Part shown: positions 48,367-57,922 of the stretch, piece after piece | How positions within the stretch are numbered: the stretch's first letter is position 1 | Layout: each line of letters starts with the position of its first letter | Source of the DNA: Phallusia mammillata | Taxonomy: Eukaryota > Chordata > Ascidiacea > Phlebobranchia > Ascidiidae | Assembly: GCA_003260075.1 (NCBI GenBank) | Contig: QLIY01000037.1 | Span: forward strand, 152,665 to 216,664 | Reading direction: 5' to 3' | DNA: 64,000 bases | The notes under the pieces: model-generated | Seen by the model: only the letters and a program-made list of their open reading frames with translations | The model's database searches: none | What the model was told of the DNA's origin: nothing | Made by a program: the position numbers and the translations under genes

Positions 48367-51300
48367 AGGAATTTACCGAAAAAAGGCTAAAACAATAGAT
48401 GTTTGTGGAATCCACTTCACATTTACAAACAAAACTCTAAACAAGAAGCAAATGAAACCCACCAAAAGCTTGGAGTAGCCCATGCCACCTTCTGGTGCCT
48501 TTGGAGTTCCACCACTTGAGTTTGCAACTTTCTTCTGTCGTGACTGTTCACTCTTGGCAGGCCAAGTTGGAAACATGGATGGTTCAACTGGTTTCGGTGT
48601 CTCATGAAACCACTCATGCTCGAGGGCCTTTAAAGCTGATATTCGCTTTTCAGGGCAGTATGTAAGAAATCTGTAACAAAAAGAAAACGTCAAGAAATTG
48701 TAATCCTGACAAGGGCGTTTTAGGTATCTTTTCCAAATAAACACTTAAAACTCCTTTGTCTTTAAATGCTTCTCTTTGTAAGAGTGGATTATGCAAGAAA
48801 AATAATACAAAAAATTGATAAAATGTTTCCAGTCATACCTGTTAAGAAGGTCGAAACCCTGTTCTGAAACATCAGTTGCGCCGAAACGTTTTCGCAAAGT
48901 GTTGTATGGATGTTTGGTAAAGGTGGTTTTCTTCACCATAGGTAGTTCATCATATCCAGGCCATATCTTCTCACTCGGTGTACCCAGTTCCTACACATGC
49001 AAAACAAATGATATAAATAAAATAGTGATTTTGTGCATAAGATTTAGGACATTTATATTCCATAGTATTGTCATACAACAAGTGATCATATTTGAGCATA
49101 TGTTTAAATTGCAAAGATAAATGAATAAAATTTTGAATTTACCTTAAAGATTAGGTTTAATTGCATGATTTCCGACTTTCCAGGAAACAGTGGTTTCATG
49201 CTGAGAAATTCAGCAAATATACATCCTACACTCCACATATCAACAGCACATGCATATTCCTTTGCACCAAGCAGTAACTCTGGACTACGGTACCACAATG
49301 TGACAACAATTGGTGTATATGGCTTCAGTGGTGAACCATATTCCCTTGCCAATCCAAAGTCACCTAAAAGCAAAAATGTGATATAAATATAAATCAGCGT
49401 TGTGGAATCAGTTAAAAAAATTCCGACTATGGCTCCACTTAATTTCAGACAACTGCCTTCAACAGAAAAAAAAACAGTTTTTATGTCGCCAATACACAAT
49501 TTATTCCTGTTTTCAATAGAATTGGTTGAAAGTCAGAGACACTGAAAACGATACAACCCTGACTTCACAATGTTTAATAAATCTACTCAAACTCCACCTT
49601 AAAAGGTGTGGTAACCCTGGTATAAAGTATTAGCCTGAGCCATATTTTATATCGAGTTGAACCCACCAATTTTAAGAATTCCTTTATGACTTAAAAGTAG
49701 ATTGGAAGTTTTAAGATCTCTGTGTAGGATCCAGTTGTCATGGAGATGGTGGACTCCCCTCAGGAATTGAATCATCAGTGTTTTTACTTCACCTACAAAC
49801 CAAAACACTTCCTGTAGAACAATTTTATTGGTGTGGTCATTTTCATGGAGGCATATCGTTTCATAAACCAGTATACTATGAAGTACTGACCAACAAGGAA
49901 TGGCTGCTTCATAGTTTCCATTAGACTCTTAAGATCATGTTCAACATAGTCCATCACTATGTAGATTTTGTCGACGTTTGATCCAACAACAATTTCCTAT
50001 TGCAAGATGCAAACACAGCACTTAATGTTTGTCAATTTTTTGAACTCACAAGTGCAGTAACCATGCCTACCTGGACGCGCACAATGTTTGGGTGGCTTGC
50101 CTTTAACAAGGTGGAGACTTCTCTGAGTGAAGTTATAGGAAAACCTTCCCTTTCTTTTTCCATTTTTAATCTCTTCAAGGCCACAACTGTACCTAAATCA
50201 AGTTTAATATGAGTTAGCTGCAGATATTCAAAAGGACCAGTTTGATCAAAAAAACCTTCTAAACTATGTGATGTTCACACAACTCTTAAAAATAAGTTTT
50301 GATTTTAGGCACTTCAACTAACAACCTTCCGTAAAAAGCTGCAAACACAGTAAAAACCTTTGGTTTTGTCTTTGGCACGGTAGACAACACCGTAAGTGCC
50401 TTCTTCAATGCGATTAAGACAACTAAACTCATCAACACTACGACATCCTTGAATGGCTGGAAAGTAGAAGGGTAGTCCTGGTTCTTTTTCTATTGGAAAC
50501 GAAAACAAAGTTTTACATTAGGCAACTATTAGGAGAGAATGCCTTTGACGGGGTTTAGAGGGGTGAAAGACAGATGGCAGGTTGTGTAGCTGATAAACCC
50601 TTTGTTGACCACCGTCTCCACCTGAAAGCAAACATATTTATCTCATGGCAACTATTGGATACAAAACACCTAACATGCATCGAACCATCGAGCAAAAGCT
50701 TAGGTAAAACATAGTGTGCTTCATCAGGGTTAATCATGACTATTTATTGTTAAAACAGAAGAGTTTTGGGGCATTTGAAAAAGCAATAAGATTTTAAAGA
50801 TTAGCAGGTTAGCCAACATTCAAACGCAAAAAGCAGAAATGTCACACTTACCAGGTGAAGGTTCTGGTGAAACCAAACCCTCAAATGCATTTTCCAACTG
50901 TTGGTCTTCCACATCTGATTCCTCCACCTCCTCCATTTTCTCAACAGGTGAATCGAATCGCGATCTTGGATCTAAAATTACCAAAAAAAAATATTTGAAA
51001 CTGTGACCTTATTATATATGTAGGAAAAAAATTAAAAAGAAGATCTCTCTGTGAAGAAAACCAAATAAGAACCTCCATCTTCACTGGCATCCGAAGAATC
51101 TTCATTTGAATCTGATCCACTTCCCTCGCCTTCTGACACACCAACTTCATCACTTACATCTTCCTCCTCTTCACTCACATCTTCGTCATCACTCCCTTCC
51201 TCTTCAGATGAGGACGAGGAATCAGAGGAAGAATCGGATTCACCAACCTCCTGCCAATGTACAGCAATGAACAAATGTTCTGTTTGGTTGAGTACCAAGC

Positions 51301-54300
51301 ATCTCACGTACTGCTCGATGCATTGTGACGTTACAAACATGTGTTAGCATGGCATGAATATGCAAATTTAATGCTCGGGTTAGTTTGTGCAACTGCTCGG
51401 CCGCGCACCGAGCATCAAAAACTGTGATGCTCGGTACCAATTACTCGGGTTCTGGCTCCGCTTGGCCCATCCCAAAAAATTAGTACATCCCTCACATTTT
51501 CAGCAGCTGGCTGTGCCTCTTCATTCTCTGCAGCATCAACATCCTCACCTTCTTCACCACTGCTACTTCCAGAGTTGTCAGACGAATCTTAACAGTTTAG
51601 ACATGTTTCATCAATAAATAAGCCTTTCACTTTGCCTTAAACAGTCTTTAAAATTATATACCTGAAGAGTCTTCACTGCTGACAATTTCTGTCACAAATT
51701 CATTCGATTTTGCAATTGTGGTCTTTTTTTCGTTGGCAGATGGTTGAGGTGATGCTTTTTTCTGTTCCACTGGCTTCGTTGATGATTCTGGTCTTTTGGT
51801 ATAACTTTTCTCATCGCGTTCTGATGAAATTAAGTGTGTGAATAACCATTATTAAACAAACAAACAAACAAAAACTTGTTGTAACAAAATGGGGATAAAT
51901 TTTGATTAATTAAAAAAATATTTTTTGAGCATAGAAACTCTTCATCATTTTCGTTGCACGGAATGTTAATTAGAAAAGTTTTACCTTTTCTACTCCTGTA
52001 ATGTGAATCAACAGTGGGGTCCGAATGGCGAGCAGAGCGAGATGATAGTGAGTGTAAACTTTTACTCGATGCTGTGTAGTCTGAAGCAGTTCTATCATGT
52101 TTTGCTGCAAAACAAAAATGACATGAAGTTAGAAGTTTACCGTTACTACAGTTTCATCTAGCTCTACTTACATCTTCTCTCATGCCGTTTTTCTTCATCA
52201 TATTTTCTTACAATTAATGACACGCGACCTACAAAAAATATTCGCTGCATAAACATTGCAGTTTGATAAAAAAAGTTTTTCTGCTTTGTTGCTGGAATAT
52301 GTTACACTACGCTACCACCCAAGCTGTTCTAGTTTCATTATCAACGGCTGATGTGTCACTATTGCTGCCCAGTTATTACATACTTTCTTCACGGCGCCGT
52401 TCAATCCTGGCTCTTGCATCTTCAATCTTGGATAATGACTGTGAAGACGTATGTCTGCTTTTGTCATCACGAGATTTAGAATATGAACCCCTATCCATTT
52501 CACTCCGGTCTCTTTCTCTTTTGCTGTCACCTTCCCGGCGAGAAGAATGGGATCGTGGAATTCTATAAAAAGAAAAAAACATAAATCATGAGAACAAACG
52601 GAACACAAAATTGACACGGGTCAGGAGATGTTTTACACAAATTAGTCACTCTGAAACCAGCGCAATTTCGCTAATGTGCAAGGGCCAAGGAGACTTTATT
52701 AAAAAGCAACATTTACTGATCATGAGATATTTAATGAAGTCTATGACTTTTTTCAAATAAAATCAAACAAAATGACACATAAGAAAAAGGCAGTCAAACA
52801 TTGTCAAAGAAAATGCAGCAATAAAAACAATTTTAGATAATACATGTTCACAATTTTGTACCAACCTCTCATACGATTTATAGTCATAGGACTTGGATCT
52901 TTCATGTGGATACAGTTTTGGGTCATTTCTTGGGTTTCTGCACAATGAAAATAGTAGCTTTATCATTGCAAAAAGTCATTTTATATCATGGAAATACCTG
53001 TCAATTTGTCGCCCTGAAGTATATTCTTTCCTTGGTGCTAATCGATCATTTGCATCTCCTGATCTTCGGTCCTGTGAGTCAGCTTCTGTCCGTATGTCAG
53101 ATGCTATTCTTGATTCTGTTATTACAAAAACAAAAATGCCAGCATAAATTATATTTATCTGAAATACAATTTGGTCCAAATAATACTACATATTTTTTCC
53201 CATTTTTTTACCTGATTACTTTGGAAGTGATATTTGTATGTGACTTAATGCAGTGGTTGTCAACCTATGGGTCGCGGCCCCAAGTGGGGTCGCCTAAACT
53301 TTTTCTGGGGTCGCAATAAGTCTCTTTAATTTATTGCATTTTAAAATTGATTACAGAAAATAAAACTAATATTATGTTCTTTTAGATCGCAACTTTTGCT
53401 CTTGTTTTGTGGTACAGCTTGCTACCTCATGTTGCAATTAAATCATGGTAGTGAAAAAACACAAAATGCCTTTATCGCGTAACAATGGGTTTGGACAATG
53501 TGTATTATGACTCAACACTATAAGTTTGTATTATTTAAGGTGACACCAGAATGTGTGAATAGTTATTTATGTAACATGCCCAACTATGTCAAATTTTTCT
53601 AATCCCGTTTTCAACCATGTGGCTGTGTGAAGCAAGATTTGGTGCAATGAGTGTATTAAAAACGAAACATCGTAATCGATTGGAAATGGAGCATGACATG
53701 CGGTTAAGCTTGTGCAAAGTCAAGTCGTGGCTTCTAAAACTTGTGGACAGTACACAGGCGCAACCATCTCACTAACAGTGCAAACTAAATGTTGAACAAT
53801 TTGACAAGTTTGTGTTCCAAAAATTGGGTTTATGTCTTAAATGAAACGGCTTAAAGACTTTTTTCGTAATACTTTTGTATAGCCATTTTTTCGGAATACT
53901 TTTGTATCGCCATATTTGTTTGTAATTATGTATAGTTTGTGTACTTGTTCTTTCGTTTCAGCATTACTTAAAACATTTTTCTCAGTGTTGATAAAAATGG
54001 GGTCGCATGCAAATTCTGATTTCATTTTCCCTTAAATTGGGGTCGCCTATAATAAAGGTTGAAGACCACTGACTTAATGAATACATCACTGAATCGTGTT
54101 TTAAACTTTTTTTTGCTTCACATATTGCAGCCAACAAGTTTAATGTTTGCAAAAACTTTTTTGTAACAATACCTGGAGGTTTGTTATCCCGATTGGGTGA
54201 CCGGCTTTTGCTGCGGTGCCGTTTCTTCTTTTTTTCTTCTTTTACTTTATGCTTTTTATGATGTCTCTTGTGTTTCTTGTTGGCGACTGGAGGTGGCTTA

Positions 54301-54560
54301 ATGTCAAGCACCTCTTCTTCCTCATCTTCCATCATTGATTGAGACCTATAGTAAGCATGGGAATCATAATTTATTTTGATAACCAGATACATTTGTTGAA
54401 AAATTACATGGTATATTAGGTTGTGCTTCAGATTAAATGCGTAAAGACAAAGCAAAAAAGAAAATGAATTGTAATACCTTTTAACACCAGTTGTCTGTTT
54501 TGTATCGGAAGCTGCTCTGTCTTCATTTTCAACTAATTCTCCTTCTTCCATAGCGTCCAT
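48360..54560 (-). CDS. CDK11: Cyclin-dependent kinase 11 (PITSLRE kinase), ~20 exons
   Basis: Ser/Thr kinase that pairs with cyclin L and acts in transcription and pre-mRNA splicing. Exons: 54560-54478, 54345-54173, 53115-52998, 52937-52866, 52562-52384, 52228-52172, 52104-51985, 51820-51662, 51587-51496, 51250-51073, 50971-50852, 50621-50550, 50489-50358, 50192-50071, 49996-49891, 49792-49667, 49363-49143, 48990-48839, 48670-48463, and a possible last exon 48386-48360. The N-terminal half is Lys/Arg/Ser- and Glu-rich with a long Ser/Asp/Glu run at 51250-51073. The kinase has [22 protein letters not shown], the hallmark [42 protein letters not shown] and [11 protein letters not shown]. The last exon is uncertain: after MGYSKLL the message may splice to 48386 or read through to a stop at 48375-48373. 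The exon 50621-50550 donor is weak. Confidence 0.93.
51251..51495. other. CDK11 intron with a GC-richer insert-like sequence
   Basis: The 245-bp intron contains a segment with repeated GCTCGG/CCGAGC words (about 51370-51440), including an imperfect inverted pair around CCGAGCATCA / TGATGCTCGG, unlike neighbouring AT-rich introns. It is probably a small inverted-repeat element; its boundaries are not clear. Confidence 0.35.
53251..54071 (+). mobile_element. hAT transposon remnant, 821 bp, with 8-bp target duplication
   Basis: Begins CAGTGGTTGTCAACC and ends GGTTGAAGACCACTG, imperfect inverted ends, flanked on both sides by the identical 8-mer ACTTAATG (53243-53250 and 54072-54079). It sits in the CDK11 intron between exons 2 and 3, in opposite orientation to the gene. 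It is the longest member seen here and keeps a transposase tail (next entry). The bulk of the transposase is gone, so it is not autonomous. Confidence 0.93.
53617..53775 (+). pseudogene. hAT transposase C-terminal fragment
   Basis: An open stretch of 52 codons ending in TAA at 53773-53775. [18 protein letters not shown] with a terminal QAQPSH resembles the C-terminal dimerisation end of ZBED/SCAND3-type hAT transposases (family pattern: KTKYRNRL..EHDLR..LS.. then QAQ.SH). The ATG is only the first in-frame one; the true protein would have extended far upstream. It is a remnant of a transposase, without its catalytic part. Confidence 0.75.
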
Positions 54561-55238
54561 TACAACGGTTTTGTTATTGTTTTTCTTAGTCAAACACGAA
54601 ACTTAAGACAAAAATATGCAGATGTGTTGATATTGATATCAGTAAAGTGACTTGACTTAACCCGCAACACAGCAGCTAGGGCGTATTGTGGTTGACAGAT
54701 AAACTAGAAAATCTTTGCAATTTGTTTTATTTTCCTACAAATAAAATATAATCTTTACAAATAAAATTACATTTCAATGCTACATTACAAAATACACAAA
54801 CAATGTTAGAAAAAAATTCACAACCTCACGTAAACTTTTTGTTTGATTTCTATGGTCTACGTTTTTATAAATGTATATCCACACAATGGATAATTGATCG
54901 CAGTTTCTCTTCCTAAAAACTTCCCTGAAGTGTTGAAAATCCGTTTGTTTTTTAATTCACTTCACCACATTTAAAATTTAAAGCCAACAAAGTTTTTCTT
55001 TCAATGTCGCCGTCATGGAACACATGTTAATTAATTGAAAAAAAGCAGCTCGAGTGGTGAGACCAAAGTACATACGGTACACTTTGCTTCAGACTAGCTT
55101 GGTTTGTCTGTTGGGACATTTTTATGCCCCCTTGAAAACCCAATTCTACACCCAGCACTATCTACGACTCAGAAAGTAAGAAACATTGCGTTTGCAAGCA
55201 ATCATACACAATGATTTTATTTTCATCTCCAAATTATT
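54561..55238. other. Intergenic region between PSMG3 and CDK11 (CDK11 promoter side)
   Basis: AT-rich, no coding exon seen. It contains the PSMG3 poly(A) signal at one end and, at 54602-54603 (minus strand), an acceptor-like TTTTTGTCTTAAG that lies 41 nt before the CDK11 ATG. Confidence 0.5.
55216..55221 (-). terminator. Poly(A) signal AATAAA after PSMG3
   Basis: TTTATT on the plus strand, i.e. AATAAA on the minus strand, 17 nt after the PSMG3 stop. No canonical AATAAA lies between MRPL33 and BOLA1 or between BOLA1 and PSMG3, because there is almost no space; this may be the only 3' end signal of the cluster. Confidence 0.6.
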
Positions 55239-55631
55239 TCAAAAAATGTCACAGCATTTTAACATGTCACGAATTCCAGTCAACGTAGTGGATGAAAATT
55301 GTTTCAAAGCAAGTGTACACAAAAGAGGCTTTGCTGACCCAGCAATCTTAAGATCTTGCTGATCATTGCCATGTTTTGCATTTAGCAAAACTTCACCAAT
55401 TGCCCTTGCAAATACATGAACCATTGGCTTGTCTTCACCAAGCAGAACTTTAGTTTGAAAAGTTGTTTTGTTGGCCTGTACATGGTCAGATGTTACTGAA
55501 ACAATGGTGCCAATTTTTTTGAATTGTGTTACTACTACGAGGTTTCGGTCAGCAAACGAAGCACACATAAGATCAGTGTTGTAGTTGTCCACAACTTTTG
55601 AGATTGTAAAACTTTTCAATGGGTCTGCCAT
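55239..55631 (-). CDS. PSMG3: Proteasome assembly chaperone 3, single exon
   Basis: Small chaperone that, with PSMG4, helps build the alpha ring of the 20S proteasome. The 130-residue reading frame starting MADPLKSFTISK has the family core VVTQFKKIGTIVS and TKVLLGEDKPMVHVFAR, close to vertebrate PSMG3 (VLVTQFGKMGTLVS, TKVLLGQDEPLIHVFAK). Length agrees with the family (about 122). The ATG at 55631-55629 is one base after the BOLA1 stop; an upstream extension would need a non-ATG start and would overlap BOLA1. It is the third gene of the MRPL33-BOLA1-PSMG3 cluster and has no intron. Confidence 0.9.
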   Translation of the reverse strand: MADPLKSFTISKVVDNYNTDLMCASFADRNLVVVTQFKKIGTIVSVTSDHVQANKTTFQTKVLLGEDKPMVHVFARAIGEVLLNAKHGNDQQDLKIAGSAKPLLCTLALKQFSSTTLTGIRDMLKCCDIF

Positions 55632-55632
55632 T

Positions 55633-56136
55633 TTACTTTTTGTGCTTTGAACCACCTAGACACGGAGGAGTATCACCTATAACTTGGTCAGACTTTTCCC
55701 ACTGCTCTGGTGTTTTAGCTTGAATAGACAAGGCGTGAACCGGCCCGGAGATTTCTTTTTCCAGGACAGTGTTCACACTACGATGCCGCTGAATTGCTGG
55801 TTTGCCTTTAAAAGCTTCTGATACAACTAACACCTGAAATGAATAGGGTGAAAAATAGTTTAAAGGCATTCAATATTATTCACAAACCAACCCATGCCAT
55901 TATCAAACCTTAAAATGTGTTTCAGACCCAGATGGAACAGCGTGTTTATAACTTTCATTTACAACTTGTAGGACAGTTGGTGCAAAAGACTCTTGTAGCT
56001 TTTTCTGTATCTCCAACTGGACTTGGCCAATTTGATTACTTCCCATGGAATACCTAGTGTTTTTCTGAACAAACCGCAAATACTTCTGAATGAACAATGG
56101 TTTACAATAGTTATGAAGCCTATGTCCAAAATTCAT
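55633..56136 (-). CDS. BOLA1: BolA-like protein 1 (mitochondrial Fe-S maturation), 2 exons
   Basis: BolA proteins work with monothiol glutaredoxin GLRX5 in mitochondrial iron-sulfur cluster handling. Exons 56136-55909 (76 codons) and 55833-55633, joined in phase 0 over a 75-bp intron. The N-terminal 30 residues are basic and look like a mitochondrial presequence. The BolA fold follows: [40 protein letters not shown], then [36 protein letters not shown], all strongly like vertebrate BOLA1. The ATG overlaps the MRPL33 stop (ATGA); the stop TAA is one base from the PSMG3 ATG. Confidence 0.93.
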
Positions 56137-57262
56137 AGAGAGTTGTTGTTTTGATTTTGTTGTCTTTTCTGGTTTCTCCTCTCGATTATGAGGCTACGTT
56201 TGGTGTCCGGAATAGAGAATAATTTCTTGGACTCAACAAACAGAACTTTTTCACCCACTGTAAAACAAGGACAAAGTCAATTTTGTTTCGCATTGATATT
56301 CCTATTATTTGCAATTAAACGTTTTATGCGTTTAACCTGTTTGTATTAACATCATGTCAAATCATTTAAGCCAGGGGTGGGCAACCTTTATACTGTAGGG
56401 CCAATTATAAATGTCAAAATTGGACCGCGGGCCGCACCTGTGTATAACACAAAGTGATTTTGCTTGGTTTCTTACCAAATATGCTTAACTACAAGCATAA
56501 TTCGTATTTGATTCTAGCCACATTTTGCCAGGTCGCAGAAAACTAGCATCAGGCGCATTAATCAGCTCAAAAATATGTAATAATTGGACTCGTTTGCCAG
56601 TACTTTTGAAATCCAAACGTCTCTGCAGGCCGCACAACCGTTAATCAAGGACCGCATGTGGCCCGCGGGTAGCCCATCCCTGATTTAAGCGATGATATTT
56701 AAAGTGACCAAACAAGATTGGTGTTACAGAAGCACATGCCTTCTTTGTCAAATCGCAGAAGAACTGTTTTTTCTGCTAATCTTGGTCTAACGTAGTTAAT
56801 TGCTGCACCAGTTCCAGCCATAGACTCACAACGAACCAAGATGTACCTATAAAACAAATGGAAAAAATGTACTGTATATACTCTCAATAAAACATCATTT
56901 TGTAACTTGGGCAAAATTACACAGCATGTTTGCATTAACTTAAATTGTAGTGTGTGATTATAAGATTGGATTTGTTTTAAATTAGGAGTTTTGAGAGGTA
57001 TCAAGATGCAACATACATAAATTTAATGCAATTGTAAGAAGCATAAAGAACTGACTGCTTTAAATGTTAATTCACATGTTATAAGAGCCATGCAAACAAT
57101 TATACTCACTTAGTTTTCGCCAACAGTGCTGAAATAAAATAACAAACCGTGTTAGCTATGTTTTACAGTTACATGTTTCTGAAGATTTAATTACAAATAA
57201 CCAAAACAATATTTTATTTACAACATAACTAAAACAATAACATTACCTGTAGCAAGTCTCAT
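56133..57262 (-). CDS. MRPL33: Mitochondrial ribosomal protein L33, 4 exons
   Basis: Component of the large mitoribosomal subunit (bL33m). Exons 57262-57247, 57128-57110, 56846-56740 and 56257-56133, giving 88 residues. [25 protein letters not shown] then [14 protein letters not shown] and [14 protein letters not shown] follow vertebrate MRPL33 (ILVRMVSEAGTG, KLTLLHYDP, RVLFVEKKK). The basic Asn/Gln-rich tail after this is extra. The first two exons are tiny (16 and 19 nt). The third intron (56258-56739) needs a GC donor (GAAG/GCATGT) to keep frame; the only nearby GT donor gives a stop. This intron also contains a hAT element. The stop TGA overlaps the BOLA1 start. Confidence 0.88.
56372..56682. 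mobile_element. hAT MITE, 311 bp, in MRPL33 intron
   Basis: Ends CAGGGGTGGGCAACC and GGTAGCCCATCCCTG, flanked by perfect 8-bp duplications ATTTAAGC (56364-56371 and 56683-56690). No coding capacity. Confidence 0.93.
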
Positions 57263-57271
57263 TGCACGAAG

Positions 57272-57295
57272 CTACGTTAAAAAAACAACAACTAC
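57272..57295 (-). promoter_or_regulatory. Candidate trans-splice acceptor before MRPL33
   Basis: On the minus strand a T-run followed by AACGTAG ends 9 nt before the MRPL33 ATG. It is a good acceptor without a visible donor close by, as expected for spliced-leader addition to the head of an operon; a leader intron is the alternative. Confidence 0.5.
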
Positions 57296-57888
57296 GTACT
57301 TTTTTTAAACAACGCTACAGTAGATTTGGCCAAAAAATCACATGCGACTGCACAGAAACACAGATCAAAACAAGCACACGCAACTGTCTGCCAGTGCCAT
57401 GTTAATTTCGATGTAAAAAGTTTCCTATTTATTTTGGGGGTCAGCAGTTATTTAGCAATTATTTATCACCGGGAAAAAAATGAGTTTGTCGTTAATTTGT
57501 GGCATTCTTTCTCAAAATCTAAAAAAAACAGCACTGATTGTATAAAAATTAATAGTGACGTCACAAATGTTTTAACCAATCAAAATCAGCAAATCCAGAG
57601 CGGGACTCTTCAAAGCAAGCTCGCAATACAAATTGTCAAATTGTTTTTTTTATTGTTCTTGTTCAGTGAGGATAGTTTCTTTGTACTTTATTTGTTGCCA
57701 GTTCGTACAGGTACTAATACTACGTGATAAAAAAATTAATTATCTAGTTGCGAATATACAACGAAGAAGCGTGTGCAATTGTATACAATACTTAATAATT
57801 CAAGTGGTTTATGGACGGAAAAACTAAACAGTACAAATGTACAACTTTATGTCTATACATTGTGCAAGTTATAAATGGATTGTTGAAT

Positions 57889-57898
57889 TATTTTTTAG
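57889..57898 (+). promoter_or_regulatory. Candidate trans-splice acceptor before KIFC1
   Basis: ATTATTTTTTAG ends 24 nt upstream of the KIFC1 ATG and resembles a strong 3' splice site. Spliced-leader addition or a leader intron are both possible. Confidence 0.4.
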
Positions 57899-57922
57899 TT
57901 CTTGTATTTTTATTTGCCTATA

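Larger units (their letters stand above)
57263..57922. promoter_or_regulatory. Divergent (bidirectional) promoter region MRPL33 / KIFC1
   Basis: 660 bp separate the two start codons, which point away from each other. The segment contains a perfect palindromic CRE, TGACGTCA, at 57556-57563, and a CCAAT box at 57576-57580 on the plus strand, 13 bases apart. CRE and CCAAT combinations are common in housekeeping and cell-cycle promoters. No transposon ends were seen. Confidence 0.5.

Noticed and set aside
52172-52206. Short 35-nt version of CDK11 exon 6
   Set aside because: Breaks the frame; the acceptor at 52229 gives 57 nt and an open frame into exon 7.
54478-54593. Upstream in-frame extension of CDK11 (MTKKNNNK...)
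   Set aside because: [14 protein letters not shown] at 54560 is a more natural start; the extension reaches an acceptor-like site and begins only at a non-ATG codon.
57326-57727. 133-codon plus-strand reading frame in the divergent promoter
   Set aside because: No recognisable domain, low-complexity AT composition, overlaps CRE/CCAAT region.
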